Source: Cucumis sativus (Eukaryota; Streptophyta; Magnoliopsida; Cucurbitales; Cucurbitaceae). Taken from it: a DNA stretch of 64,000 bases. A program made the translations under genes and the position numbers. Below, piece after piece: positions 10,408 through 21,690 of the stretch. The notes below the pieces were generated by a model. That model made no database searches and was not told the origin of the DNA. It saw only the letters and a list, made by a program, of their open reading frames with translations. The stretch lies in NCBI RefSeq assembly GCF_000004075.3, contig NC_026660.2:14093837-14157836 (forward strand), read 5' to 3'. How positions within the stretch are numbered: the first letter of the stretch is position 1; each line of letters begins with the position of its first letter.

Positions 10408-11431
10408 TAGAGTATCTCCCGACACTATCTCCCGACACAATAATATGAGCATCGTGAGATATAGTGTCTCTCGACACCTAACATCTACGTCAGATGTTAT
10501 TTACAATCTCCCGATGTTGTGTTGTGAGGCATCAGGAGATAGAGGCTAACTCTCGACGACAGTAGAAAAGAAATGAGAGTTGTAGAGTAACTATCAAAGC
10601 TGCTAATAAAGGGATGATAGTTAGGGGAACTCCCGATGCATATCGAGTTGGATCGTGAGTTTGCATTTAAAATCCCCCCTCGATTTATATTTCACAGATC
10701 TGCCAAGAAGGGAAAAGTGAAATCTGAAGAGAACTACGCCACTGTCGTCCTTGTTGTCTACCCTGGTGCCACTCCCGTCCTACAGTGTCGATGCTCTACC
10801 TTTAAATTTTGCCCTAAACTCTTTGTTCTCTAGAATTCTTTATGTCCTAAGATCGGTTATGTTCTTGTTTTTCATGTGTGTCCTAAAATCCTTTTGTGTC
10901 ATAAGCTAGATTTAAATTTTCGTCTAAAATCCTTTGTTTTTCATGTGTCCTAAGAGATTCTCCTATACTGGTCGTCGGCTCCTCTGCATAGCCATATAGT
11001 CTTTTGGATTTATTTAGGCTTGGCCTTCTTTCACCTAGTAGGGTGGGTTTACTGTAAAAGCTTCTAAGGTCAGTTCTAGAGGGTTTTTTAGCAGTCTTGA
11101 AATTCCCGAAGGCTATAGAAAGCATTTCTTGAAATTTAAAACTGAAATTTTGAGGTAAGCAAGTTAAGACAATTTTAAGAAAATTTGTAGAAATAACTTT
11201 TCCATTTTAATGGCTGGATTAAAGGTTATAAGCATTGAAAGTTGAATGAAGTTTCTGGAATTCTCACAGTTTCTGGGCAAGCTTAAGGTAGTCGAGCATC
11301 ACGCAGTGAAAGGGTTGGTTAAGAGTGCATTGTTCAGGTAAGGGGAGGTTATTTCAATCAGATTGAGGGTGCACGACACGGTCAAGGCACAGTCGAGCGA
11401 CATGGTTGCGCTCAAGTTGTGCACATGGCCA
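10408..11431. other. Inserted repeat remnants between APG3 and chromovirus end
   Basis: This block is absent from module C, where the APG3 flank runs straight into the chromovirus. The first 250 bases carry repeated CTCCCGACACTATCTCCCGA and related GTGAGATATAGTGTC strings in both orientations, like a degenerate DNA-transposon subterminal region. The later part (about 10930-11430) resembles the long LTR remnant at 21690-23760: a shared AGGGCTAT...CATTTCTTG stretch and a CACAGTCGAG stretch. No gene is supported. Confidence 0.45.
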
Positions 11432-11575
11432 TGAATACCTTGTAAAGTGGAAGAACCTTCCTGTAGAAGAAACCAGATGAGAACGTGTTAAAGATCTTGA
11501 AGCCTATATGTAGAAGATCGAAGAGCTCAAGTTTTGCCAGTGGACAGAAACACCAACTGTTTAAGTAGGGGAGAA
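11432..11575 (+). pseudogene. Chromovirus pol 3' end with chromodomain remnant
   Basis: The frame reads EYLVKWKNLPVEET, a stop, then ERVKDLEA, the C-terminal chromodomain motif of a Ty3-gypsy chromovirus integrase, which in this group targets heterochromatin. It ends about 10 bases before a purine-rich tract (TAGGGGAGAA) that abuts the LTR. The stop and later substitutions make it dead. The homologous piece is at 61924-62060 in module C. Confidence 0.6.
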
Positions 11576-12034
11576 TGTCACGAGCATGCTTGTTTAGAGC
11601 GTTGTTTGCCTATGGCCGCATGCCTAAATACCCCAAAATCATCTTGTCTTTATGTCCTATGCTTAGTTTAGTCTATTGCTTTCCTTTTCATGTCATAGAC
11701 CTAGGATGTGACATTGCACTCATTTTCATATGCAAGCCATTCAAATCTAAAAAAGGCTAAAATGTACTACAAGAGAGACCAAGTAGTTGAATCCCAGACC
11801 AAGTCTTGTCATACTCTTTGCAATTGAGAGTCTTCAATGCTTTCTCTAATGACGTTTTCAATGATTTTCTTTCTCTCACGTTCTATAAAACAATTTTCTC
11901 AAGAACGTGAAGAGAGGTACATTATACCATGAGTTTCTCTACAATTTTTGTATTTTACACGGCTGACTTGTTGACGAGCAGAACAAGTGCCGCACAATCG
12001 TTTGTCCCATGTTTGAAAGATTGCGATTATGACA
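11576..12034 (+). repeat. Chromovirus LTR, flanked by internal sequence on both sides
   Basis: The LTR begins TGTCACGAGCATGCTTG and ends TATGACA, about 459 bp. A polypurine tract and pol 3' end precede it, and a tRNA-Met primer site follows it, so one LTR serves as both 3' and 5' LTR. Related LTRs, about 478 bp, are at 38918-39395 and 62074-62551, and a truncated one at 48640-49070. Confidence 0.8.
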
Positions 12035-12036
12035 AG

Positions 12037-12048
12037 TGGTATCAGAGC
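12037..12048 (+). promoter_or_regulatory. Primer binding site, chromovirus
   Basis: TGGTATCAGAGC is complementary to the 3' end of plant initiator tRNA-Met and lies two bases after the LTR end, marking the start of reverse transcription. Confidence 0.85.
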
Positions 12049-12205
12049 CTAAGTTGACTAATTGACGGTTAAGACGTGAACATGTCCACAACAAAACAGG
12101 TGCTCTACTTAAGTAAACATGGCTTATTGGCCCATGCAGGTTGATTGGTAGAGCTTGAAGAGCAGATGCTCTACCTAGTGGAAGTTCCTGACTCCATCCG
12201 TTTCT

Positions 12206-12435
12206 TTGGAAACCCGTCTTGAAGAAATTTCTCAGAAAGTTGTTGCTATTAATGCGGAAACTGGTCGTCTTGACAAAATACCCATTCAAGAGTTGTTGAC
12301 AAGAGTTGACACTCTAGAGACAAAAGTTGTAAGAACTGGAAACTACGAGCGTGGAGACAGTTCGATGACCTTTGTTGCCCATATAGAAGAATGCATGGTT
12401 GTGCTGGATAGCTTTCAGAAGATGATTATGGAAAT
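12206..12435 (+). pseudogene. Chromovirus gag, N-terminal part, split by copia insertion
   Basis: Starts METRLEEISQKVVAINAETG and continues through a coiled-coil-like region (IQELLTRVDTLETKV) to MIMEI, where the copia LTR begins. The remainder of gag resumes at 17934. The start is the first ATG after the primer site and gives the expected N-terminal gag organisation. The frame after 12435 runs into the copia LTR and is not gag. Confidence 0.7.
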
Positions 12436-12691
12436 TATTGAAAAGAGAGACAACGAGTTCACACCAATTTACGTGGAAACCCGAGTACCGGGAGAAAAAC
12501 CACGATTGTTTGTGTTGTTATTATTTTCTAATGAATAAAACAATAGGTATAGGGAAGAATAAATAGAGTACACAATGGAATAAAAAAGGAAAAGATTTAG
12601 GAAAATAAGGAATACATTCCCATAATCTTTCCATAATTATTCTAGGATTCTAACAAGGAAAAAGCCTAGAGAAAAGGAAAGAATTCCAACA
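12436..12691 (-). repeat. Copia 3' LTR
   Basis: On the minus strand it starts TGTTGGAATTC at 12691, next to the polypurine tract, and ends TTTTCAATA. Compared with the 5' LTR it shows a few substitutions and small indels (GTACCGGGAG versus GTACGGGAG, TTGTGTTG versus TTGTTG). Confidence 0.88.
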
Positions 12692-12702
12692 CTCCCCCTC
12701 AA
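12692..12702 (-). promoter_or_regulatory. Copia polypurine tract
   Basis: TTGAGGGGGAG on the minus strand, immediately before the 3' LTR, is the plus-strand primer of reverse transcription. Confidence 0.8.
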
Positions 12703-14210
12703 GTTGGGACGTAAATATCAATGAGGCCCAACTTGCTAACGCAAAAGTCGAAGTTTGGTCTGAGAAGCCCTTTGGTAAGAACATCAACAACCTGTTGACT
12801 TGAAGGGATGTACGGAATGCATATGCTCCCACTGTCAAGTTTTTCTTTGATAAAATGTCGATCAATCTCAACATGTTTAGTTCTATCATGTTGAACAGGG
12901 TTGTTAGCAATACTAATAGCGGCTTTATTATCACAGAAAAGCTTCAATGGTGTCTCACATTCCTGATGAAGATCTGTCAAAACTTTCTGAAGCCAAATTT
13001 CCTCACATATTCCTAAACTCATAGCTCTGTATTCAGCCTCAGCGCTGCTCCTGGCAACAACACTTTGCTTCTTACTCCTCCAAGTTACAAGATTGCCCCA
13101 AACAAAGGTACAATAACCAGAGGTAGATTTTCTGTCAACAACAGATCCTGCCCAATCCGAGTCAGTGTATGCCTCAATGGTCTTTCTGTCTGTTTTTCTA
13201 AACATCAGCCCTTTACCAGGTGTTGATTTTAAGTATCTCAAGATTCTGTTGACAGCTTTCATGTGTTCCTCATTAGGGGTCTGCATAAACTGGCTGACAA
13301 CACTCACAGCAAAGGAAATATCAAGAGTATGAGATAAGTAAATTAATTTACCCACGAGGCGTTGATACTGTTCTTTATCAACTGGAACTTGATCATAAGA
13401 GTTTCCTAGTTTATAGTTGAATTCAATAGGAGTGTCAGTGGGACGACATCCTAACATACATGTCTCGGTTAACAAATCAAGGATGTATTTTCTTTGAGAT
13501 ACGGAGATACCTTCTTTAGATCTGGCCACCTCCATTCCAAGGAAATATTTCAAATTTCCCAAATCCTTGATTTCGAACTCATCACCCATTCTCTGCTTTA
13601 GTTGACCGATTTCTGTCTGATCATCTCCAGTCAAAACAATGTCATCCACATAAACTATTAGAACAACAATCTTTCCTGTTTTGGAAACCTTTGTAAATAA
13701 AGTATGATCAGAGTGTCCCTGCCTATACCCTTGGGACTTGACAAAGGTAGTGAATCTGTCAAACCATGCTCTGGGAGACTGTTTCAGACCATATATAGAT
13801 TTCTAGAGTTGACACACATGCTGACCAAACTGGGCTTCAAATCCAGGCGGAGGGCTCATGTAGACTTCCTTTACGAGGTCTCCATTCAAAAAGGCATTCT
13901 TAACATCCAGCTGATATAGAGGCCAATCTTTGTTCACAGCAACAGATAACAGAACTCTAATAGTATTCAATTTAGCAACTGGAGAGAAAGTTTCTGAATA
14001 GTCAATACCATAGGTTTAAGTAAATCCCTTCGCAACTAAGCTTGCCTTGTGTCTGTCGAGAGTACCATTAGCTTTGTATTATAGAGAGAACACCCATTTG
14101 CATCCCACAGTTTTGTGTCCCTTAGGTAGAGTACAAAAGTCCCAAGTACTATTCTTTTCAAGAGCTTTCATCTCTTCCATGACAGCATTCTTCCATTCAG
14201 GACACTTTAA
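12699..14210 (-). pseudogene. Copia reverse transcriptase and RNase H
   Basis: The RT begins around PEWKNAVMEEMKALEKN and includes [35 protein letters not shown] and the catalytic YVDDIVLTG (near 13640-13655), all intact in type. RNase H follows with AYTDSDWAGSVVDRKST, SSAEAEYRA, LFCDNKAAI and the RTKHVEIDRHFI box, ending at 12699. Three stops interrupt the RT: TAA after GCKWVFSL near 14080, TAA after AKGFT near 14018, and TAG before KSIYGLKQ at 13803-13805. The downstream 316-residue part from YVDD is uninterrupted. These are copia-type domains in copia order. Confidence 0.85.
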
Positions 14211-15526
14211 AGCAGTGTAGATATCTTTTGGTATTATGGTAGAGTGAAGGCTTGCTGTAAAAGCTCTGAACTGAGGAGAGAGATTATCGTAGGAAACATA
14301 ATTGCAAATGGGGTGTTTAGTACAAGACCTGGTCCCTTTTCTCAGAGTAATGGGAATGTCAAGAGAGGAATCATACTCATCCGATTTTCCTGTATGACCA
14401 TGTTCCGCTTCATTATTACGGGTTTCTATTCTGACCTCAATCTCATCACCACTGTCCTTTTCTTCCACGTTTTTAAGAATAGCAACATTAGACCTATCAT
14501 TCTCACTTATCATATTCTTAGTACAGGGTTCAATAGGGTTTTCCATACCTTGATCTCGAGGAGGTTCAGAGTCTTGGACTGGAGCCGGCGACTGACTAGT
14601 AGGGGAACCGATTTCCTTTTTGTGATTCCTCCTGTAATATGTTTTCCAGGGGACTTGGTTTGTGGGTAGGACTATGGAATGAGGATTGATGTTAGACATG
14701 ACACTAGGAGTGGGTTCGATGAATTCAAAGGTGTTGTTAGACTCTTCACTCACACTCTCCCCCTGAAGATGGCTAACGGGAAAGTAGGGTCGATCCTCAT
14801 AGAAAGTAACATCCATAGTGACAAAGTATTTTCTGGATGGCGGGTGAAAACATTTATAACCACGCTGGTGAGGGGGATACCCAACAAACACACATGCCTG
14901 AGCCCGAGGGGTAAATTTGGTTTGATTAGGGCCAAAATTATGGACATAAGCGATACACCCAAACACACGAAGAGGAACCTCAGAAACATGATGAGTCGAT
15001 GGGTAGGACTTCTTAAGACAATATAAGGGAGTTTGAAGATGAAGAATACGAGAAGACATTCTATTGATTAAATGAGTTGCTGTAAGAATAGCATCTCCCC
15101 ACAAGTATGAAGGAAGGGAAGTAGAAAGCATAAGGGAACGGGCTACTTCCAGAAGGTGATGGTTTTTCGCTCGGCCACTCCATTTTGTTGAGGAGTGTAG
15201 GCGCACGAGTTTTGATGAACAATCCCCTTAGAAGCAAGAAATTCACTAAGGTTATGGTTTTGGAATTCCCGACCATTATCACTCCGAAGAATAGCAATTT
15301 TTTGATGGAATTGTGTTTCAATGGTGTGATAGAAATTTTGAAACATAGAGGAAACCTCAGATTTATCAGTGATAAGGTAGACCCAGGTAAGACGGGTATG
15401 ATCATCAATGAAGGTTATGAACCACCGTTTTTCAGATGAGGTTGTTATCTTGGATGGTCCCCAGACATCACTATGAACAAGAGTGAAGGGTTGGGTTGGT
15501 TTGTATGGTTGTGAGGGAAAAGAGAC
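14079..15526 (-). pseudogene. Copia integrase and linker
   Basis: The integrase catalytic core shows LRSDNGREF and, 35-40 residues on, the glutamate in NGVAERK, two of the three D,D,E residues. The C-terminal GKGY-like region reads CVFVGYPPHQRGYKCFHP with FYEDRPYF. A frameshift near 15190 splits the core: one frame ends AERKTITFWK and another resumes as RAKNHHLLEVARSLML. The linker to RT is acidic and low in conservation. The integrase would insert cDNA into host DNA. This copy cannot be translated through. Confidence 0.8.
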
Positions 15527-16066
15527 TCAATGTTGTTTGGCCTGAATACACACATCACAAGATAAGGTAGTCATCTCAACTTTAGAGAAGAGATGTAGAA
15601 ATAAATGTTTCATATATTGAAAATTAGGGTGGCCTAAACGAAAATGCCACAACATACAATCTTGTTCAGAAGTAGTGAAATAGGAAGATAAGAGACTAGT
15701 CCTAGGAATGCTACTAGAAGAGGTATTGTCATCAAGGAGGTACAGTCCCCTACTATGCCGGGCAGTGCCAATCATTCTCCCCGAGCTCAAGTCCTGAAAA
15801 GAGACAGAATCAGGTAAGAATATTGCTTTGCAGTTTAACTCATGAGTGATCTTGCTTATCGAAAGCAAATTATAAGATAGTTTGGGCACATGCAAAACAT
15901 TATGTAAGGAGAGCCCTGCACAAGGAGAAATCTTCCCCTTTCCAGCAATGGGGGCCAAGGAGCCATCTGCAATTCTAATTGTCTCGTTCCCGACACAAGG
16001 AATGTAAGATACAAAATGTTCAGAGGACCCAGTCAAATGATCTGTGGCACCAGAATCCAGAATCTA
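15527..16066 (-). pseudogene. Copia protease and GAG-pre-integrase domain
   Basis: The aspartic protease motif ILDSGATDH lies at the start, preceded by a TAG stop in place of the usual Trp near 16065. It is followed by the flap region with GKGKI, NVLHVPKLSYNLLSISKIT, and then the GAG-pre-integrase domain with DCMLWHFRLGHPNF and CDVCIQAKQH, the HHCC zinc-binding module. The frame ends in a stop at 15527, just before the integrase core. Confidence 0.82.
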
Positions 16067-16203
16067 GGGGTTCTTCCCATCAATACTAACAAGACCGAAG
16101 GAGTGAGGTATACCCGATTGGACAGTGGCACCTAAAGTGGCAAGACTGAGATCAGTTTGGTTTTTGTGTGGATCGGATTGTTGAGGAGGTTCAGCAGACT
16201 CAC

Positions 16204-17676
16204 TCACATACGCTCGCCCTGTGTTCTGTTTGTCGTTGGAAGGGTGTTTCTTACCTCCAGGGGACGACCATGTAACTTCCAACATTGTTCTTTGGTATGC
16301 CATTGTTTTTTGCAATGCTCGCAGACAGGAATTGGTTTTCCATTATGCTTGTCACTGATACTGTTATAAGATCTTGCACTAAAAGCAGCAGAGTCAATAG
16401 TAGGGGTTGCGGAAATATTCATAGCACTTGTGCGATCTTCCTCAAGGCGGATTTCAGAGCAAACTTCCATCAGGGAGGGAATCGGTCTTTGACCTAGTAT
16501 ACGCCCTCGAACTATATCAAACTTAGGATTAAGACTAGTAAGAAAGTCATAAATCCTGTCATTCTCTTCAATTCTTGAGTACTGTACACCATCAGTGGGA
16601 TCACGCTAGACTAGTTCTCTGCATAGGTCCATTTCTTGCCATATAAGAGAGTTTATTGAAAAAGGATGTGACATCCATGGTTCCTTACTTGCATTCATGA
16701 ACTTGCTTTCTCAGCGTGTATAGACGAGAGGCATTCTGACGTTTTGAGTAAAGTGTATGGGCTGTGTCCCAAATATCCTTGGCTGTTGCAGCAAACAATA
16801 ACGGCTTGCCAATTTGAGGTTCCATACTATTGATCAATATGGATCGAAGAATAGAGTCTTCTGCCTTCCAATATCGTTCATGTGGGTCGCCTGGTAGGGG
16901 GCGAGGTATTTCCCCTGTCAAAAAGATAAATTTTTGTCGTCCTTCGAGGACCATCTTTATTGACTGAGACCATGAGAAATAGTTGTTGCCATTCAACTTT
17001 TCTCCTGAAAGATGATACATGGAAGACTGAGCCACCGTGTTAGTCACATAAGGAGAGGATACATTAGGGAACGAGTTTACCGAATTCTCAGAATACAGCG
17101 GTAGAGTGGATGTCGTCCCTAAGGTAGCCTCAAGTGCTGTTATCTGTTGTCGAAGCCCTTCCAATGTTGGGGGATGAACTATTCCCGAGGAAGCTTGCAC
17201 GTTACGGTTGGAATATGCCGAAGATTCACCAACCTCAAATGTTGAGTGAATTTGAGAGTTTTTAACATCAGGATGGTAGCTAGGATCATTGGGTGGCTGG
17301 CCATACAGATTTGACGGCAGAAGCGGTGGAAGCCGATTGTAATTAGATGGCAGAACATAAATCGGGGCGTGGGAAGCAATATAGGTCGCGGACGAAGAAA
17401 AGGGTTGGATAGATGGATGGTCGGCGCGTCTGAGGGAGAAAACCAGGCGCGTGTGGTCCGGTGGCAGCGCGGACGACTGCGGTAATGACGAAAAATTATT
17501 TTCGGACGTTTTCTGTAGCCGGCTTAATAATTCGTCCATGGCAGCACTCATCCGAGCATCGACGGCAGCAGCTACGGCAGCACTAAAATTGATGGCTGTC
17601 CCTTCTGTTTGATTTTCATCAGTGGTTTGGTTTTTTTGGGTTTCTAGGGTGTTTTCATTGTCCCGCTCTAATACCA
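16204..17676 (-). pseudogene. Copia gag with CCHC zinc knuckle
   Basis: The frame is open from the primer binding site. The ATG formed by the LTR/primer junction starts MVLERDNENTLETQ. A disordered Gln/Ser/Pro-rich N-terminus follows, then the retrotransposon gag core (KLNGNNYFSWSQSIKMVLEG and GDPHERYWKAEDSILRS). A stop at 16685 and a stop in the next part break the frame. The C-terminal piece 16204-16470 carries an intact CEHCKKQWHTKEQC knuckle (C-x2-C-x4-H-x4-C) for RNA packaging. Confidence 0.82.
17665..17676 (-). promoter_or_regulatory. Copia primer binding site
   Basis: TGGTATTAGAGC on the minus strand directly follows the 5' LTR. It matches initiator tRNA-Met complement with one C-to-T change. 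Confidence 0.82.
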
Positions 17677-17928
17677 TATTGAAAAGAGAGACAACGAGTT
17701 CACACCAGTTTACGTGGAAACCCGAGTACGGGAGAAAAACCACGATTGTTTGTTGTTATTATTTTCTAATGAATAAAACAATAGGTACAAGGAGAATAAA
17801 TAGAGTACACAATGGAATAAAAAAGGAAAAGATTTAGGAAAATAAGGAATACATTCCCATAATCTTTCCATAATTATTCTAGGATTCTAACAAGGAAAAA
17901 GCCTAGAAAAAAGGAAAGAATTCCAACA
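17677..17928 (-). repeat. Copia 5' LTR
   Basis: Starts TGTTGGAATTC at 17928 and ends TTTTCAATA at 17677, about 252 bp. The terminal CA expected at the 3' edge appears as TA in both LTRs, so the change predates the insertion. Confidence 0.88.
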
Positions 17929-17933
17929 GAAAA

Positions 17934-18360
17934 TGATAAACGACATGTCAGGATTTTCGAGTTGCCCTCGATGACGTTAGAAATCGTTGATGTAAGCACG
18001 AGGTGAACCTTACAATGCGAGCGATGGCAAACCAAGCTCAAGTTGGAGGAGTAATCCCGATGAGCAGAATAAAGATTCCTGAACCCTTCATCTTTGATTT
18101 TGAGCAATACTTCAAGGTCACAAGCACAACCACAAAAGAAGCCAAAATGGCATTGGCGACTATGCAGTCTTAGGATGCCAAGTTATGGTAGAGATCCCAA
18201 TATATCGACATTCAAGAAGAGTGTTACACAATAGACACCTGGCACACTTTAAAGAAAGAACTCGGCTCACAGTTCTTTCCCAAGACTGTCGAAATCTTAG
18301 CTTGGCGGAAATTGGATGAACTAAAACACAACGACAACATTCGAGAGTATGTGAAGCAAT
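17934..18360 (+). pseudogene. Chromovirus gag, continuation after the copia insertion
   Basis: Resumes at ENDKRHVRIFELPS, then in a second frame NLTMRAMANQAQVGG, IKIPEPFIFDFEQYFK and EYVKQF, the conserved gag core of plant chromoviruses. A TGA near 18010, stops at MQS* and KLW* and at least one frameshift break it. It ends abruptly at 18360, where an unrelated minus-strand copia gag fragment begins. The rest of this chromovirus is missing. Confidence 0.7.
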
Positions 18361-18899
18361 TTGTTTGTTCTGTTTGGGAGTCTTTCCCTTTCCCTTCTTT
18401 TTAATTTGAGCATTAGGTTTTGAGGTCCAACTTTGGTTTTAGAGGATGATCCTCTTGTAAATTTTCTTTTTGTGGTAGCAACATTTGCTTCTACTTGTTT
18501 CCCTTTACCCATAGTAAGGTTTTGGAATCGCTGGAGTTCATTCAGAAGGGTTGTCAGGTTAAATTCTATCTTGTTCAAAGACGCATTCGTTTGGAATGGA
18601 ATGAAGCTCTTCGGAAGAGACTCTAAGATAAAGCTAACTTGATTAACCTCTTCGATGGACCACCATTCACTTCAGCGATGTTGAAGTGCATCATCATGTC
18701 CAGAACATGTTCTCTAACAGAGGTCCCTTCCTTCATACGCTTAGTGTAAATGTATTTGACTGCCTCGTGTCTTAAGGACCATTCTGGTTGCCCAAACATT
18801 CCCCCTAATGAATCCATAATCTCTTTAGCCGTGGCTAAGGATTCATGTTTCTTTGCCAATACATCAGACATGCTGGCAAGAATGTAGACATGGAAGGCG
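18361..18899 (-). pseudogene. Copia gag (UBN2-type) fragment
   Basis: The minus strand reads SDVLAKKHESLATAKEIMDS, KYIYTKRMKEGTSVREHV and, in another frame, NLTTLLNELQRFQNLTMGKG, typical of the gag polypeptide of a copia family different from the one at 12436-17928. It has frameshifts and stops and no LTR or pol, so it is an isolated scrap wedged between two gypsy elements. Confidence 0.65.
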
Positions 18900-18911
18900 C
18901 CAGAAGGCGCA

Positions 18912-19890
18912 GTGAGCCACACAAAAGGGACCGAAACGAATGTTCGAAAATATCAGAAGGATCGAAGAAAGATGGAAGGAAAGACGAGGAAAACAACATA
19001 CCAGAGCAAGTTCAAGACGGTAGAGATGTCGGTCTTCAATGGAATAGACCTTGATTCATGGTTATTTCGCGTTGATCGTTATTTCAAGATACACGAGTTA
19101 ACTGACTCAGAGAAGTTAATGGTAGCGGTAATCAGTTATTAGGACCAGCTCTCGATTGGTATAGATCAAATGATGAGTTGGGACGGTTCAAGAGTTGGGA
19201 TATTTGAAGCAAAGGTTGTTGTCCGATTTCAGACGATTTGGGATGGAACACTCCTAGGCCGATTCTTAACGATTAAGCAGGAAACGACAGTAGGGGAATA
19301 TAGAAACCACTTTGATAAATATTTAGCTCCGGTAGCCTTCCTCCAGACCATAGTGTTAGAAGAAACCTTTATGAATGGGCTAAGCCCATGGCATAAATCC
19401 GAAGTTAAAATGTTGGAGCCCATAGGTTTGGCCGAGATGATGAAACTAGCCCTGAAAATTGAAAATAGAGAGATGGTTCATCGAGAATGTGGGCTTATTA
19501 GTGTTTCTAGAATGAATAAACAATTCAAACATAATAACGTGACGCAAACCTCGACAGTAACACCCAATCAGAAACCCACGGAAAGGAGCTGGCCGATGAG
19601 AACGATTACGTTAAAAAAAGTGACGGCAGATGAAAAGAGGAGGGAAGGTCCGACCAAGCGTCTTTCCAACGCTGAATTTCAAGCACTGAGGGAAAAGGGT
19701 CTATGCTTTCAGTGTGAGGAGAAGTATCACGCTGGACACAGGTGTACGGTGAAGGAACAAAAGGAATTACGGATATTAGTAGTAAAGGAAACGAGAGAAA
19801 ACTGGAAATCATTGAGGAGGAATACTTTGATGTGGAAACGGAGGCCCAGACCATTGAAATTGAAAGAGTGGAGAATATGATATAGAACTT
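18912..19890 (+). pseudogene. Gypsy family 2 gag, copy 1
   Basis: Opens MSHTKGTETNVRKYQKDRRK, a basic N-terminus, then LDSWLFRVDRYFKIHELTDS and, in a second frame, TVGEYRNHFDKYLAPVAF and EETFMNGLSPWHKSEV, the Retrotrans_gag core. A CCHC-type knuckle (CFQCEEKYHAGHRC) follows. Frame breaks lie near 19140 (stop after VAVISY) and near 19790. It is non-functional. Confidence 0.78.
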
Positions 19891-19894
19891 CCAT

Positions 19895-21690
19895 TAACTC
19901 AGTTGTGGGGTTATCCAACCCTGGAACCATGAAAGTGAAAGGGAAGATAAAAGAGACCAAAGTGGTAATACTCATCGACAGCGGAGCCACCGACAATTTT
20001 ATTGCAGAAAATTTGTAACCACCCTTAGCCTACCAATGACAGAAACGTCCAACTATGAGAGTGATTTTGGGATCAAGGGTTGCGGTCAAAGGAAAAGGAA
20101 TCTGCAATAATGTTGAAGTGACGGTAGGAGAGTGGAAAATTACAAACAGCTTTTTTCCCTTGGAATTAGGAGGGTTGATGTAATTTTGGGTATGCATGGT
20201 TGCACTCATTGGGCATGACTGAATTTGATTGAAAAATTTGGTGATGACATTCCGACATGGAGGAAGGAAGATAGAGATAAAGGGGGACCCTAGTGTCACC
20301 AAAACCCAAGTGAGCCTAAAGTCTATAATTAAGACATGGGGAGCTGATAATCACGGTTATTTGGTAGAATGTCGGGCCATGGAGGGAAGGCTAGCTGAGG
20401 AAGGCTTAGAGGATGAAGAAGTGCCAGCCACTGTTGACAACATGATCTCTCCTCTGTTGAGCAAATTTAATGATGTTTTTGATTGGTTGGAAGAGCTGCC
20501 TTCGAAGAGGAACATTGAGCACCATATACCCCTTCAGAAGGGGGTGGATCCAGTTAATGTCAGACCTTATCGTTACGCACATCGGCAAAAGGAGGAAATT
20601 GAAAGACTAGTTGATGAAATGTTGAAGACAGGCATCATATGACCGGGTACCAGTCTGTATTCCAGCCCAGTCCTTCTCGTGAAAAAGAAAGAGCTGGCAA
20701 TTTTGTGTAGATTATCGGGAGTTGAACAATGTCACTATCCCAGATAAGTTCCCAATTCCGGTCATAGATGAGTTATTCAATGAGCTGAATGGGGCCAACA
20801 TGTTTTCGAAGATTTATTTAAAGGCGGGTTATCACCAAATCAGGATGCATCTGAGAGGTGTAGAGAAGACGGCCTTTCGAACACATGAGGGACACTATGA
20901 GTTCTTGGTCATGCCGTTTGGGCTAACCAATGCCCCTCTACGTTCCAAGCATTAATGAACCACTTCTTTAAGCCTTATATGAGAAGATTGGTATTAGTGT
21001 TTTTCGATGACATTTTGGTGTACAGTAGGGGAGTAGAAGAACATGGACAACATCTGGAAGTAGTCTTGGAGATCCTTCGGAGAATGAATTGTATGTGAAT
21101 TTAGCCAAATGTTGCTTTGCCAAAAGTAGAATAGGTTATTTGCGGCATTTCATATCCAAAAAGGTAACTAAAGTTGATCCGGAAAAAATAAGGGCAATTA
21201 GGGAATGGCCGATTCCCATTAGTGTGTGAGAAGTTCGAGGTTTCTTAGGACTCAATTGATACTATAGGAAGTTTGTGCAAAATTATGGCAGTATCGAAAG
21301 CCCTTTGACACAACTTTTGAAGATAGGAACTTATTATTGGACTGAAGAAGCAAGTGCTGCCTTTGAGAAGTTGAAGATGGCAATGATGACTCTACCGGTG
21401 TTAGCTATGCTGGACTTTAATCTACCACTCGAGATAGAAACATATGCATCTGGTTCTGGTGTGGGGGCCATTTTAGTACAAGCCAAGAGACAAATAGCCT
21501 TCTTTAGCAAAACCTTATGCATGAGGGATAGAGCGCGACCGGTTTATGAAAGATAATTGATAGTAGTAGTGTTTGCGGTGCAAAGGTGGAGACCATATTT
21601 GTTAGGGAAGAAATTTACAGTGAAAACTGATCAGAAGTCGCTCAAATTCTACTGGAACAAATGGTGATTCAACCCTAATACCAGAAATTA
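19895..21690 (+). pseudogene. Gypsy family 2 pol, copy 1
   Basis: Protease: LIDSGATDNFIAENL then a stop. [37 protein letters not shown] (the usual first catalytic Asp of KIDLKAGYHQ is Tyr, codon 20815-20817), MPFGLTNAP and FFDDILVYS. RNase H: ETYASGSGVGAILVQAKRQI and KTDQKSLKF. Stops include TGA at 20640-20642, TGA at 21257-21259 and a stop after PVYER near 21555, with frameshifts near 20940 and 21085. Confidence 0.82.

Larger units (their letters stand above)
12436..17928 (-). mobile_element. Full-length Ty1-copia retrotransposon, inactivated
   Basis: A 5.5-kb element inserted on the minus strand inside the chromovirus gag. It has two LTRs (12436-12691 and 17677-17928), a primer site, a polypurine tract and the copia gene order gag, protease, integrase, reverse transcriptase, RNase H. 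A probable 5-bp target duplication flanks it (GAAAT 12431-12435, GAAAA 17929-17933, one mismatch). Removing the element restores a gag frame across the site. The LTRs differ at roughly seven places by eye, so insertion is moderately old. Several stops and frameshifts in gag and pol preclude autonomous activity. Confidence 0.9.
18900..21690 (+). mobile_element. Ty3-gypsy fragment, family 2, copy 1
   Basis: Gag, protease, RT and the start of RNase H in gypsy order, with no LTR, primer site or integrase. It is colinear with 40985-43765 over its whole length with few differences. Both copies share stop codons and a lost catalytic residue, so they come from one already dead ancestor. It is truncated at about 21690, where LTR-remnant sequence begins. 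Confidence 0.85.

Noticed and set aside
14244..15026. Plus-strand frames across the copia pol
   Set aside because: Antisense shadows of the minus-strand integrase and linker.
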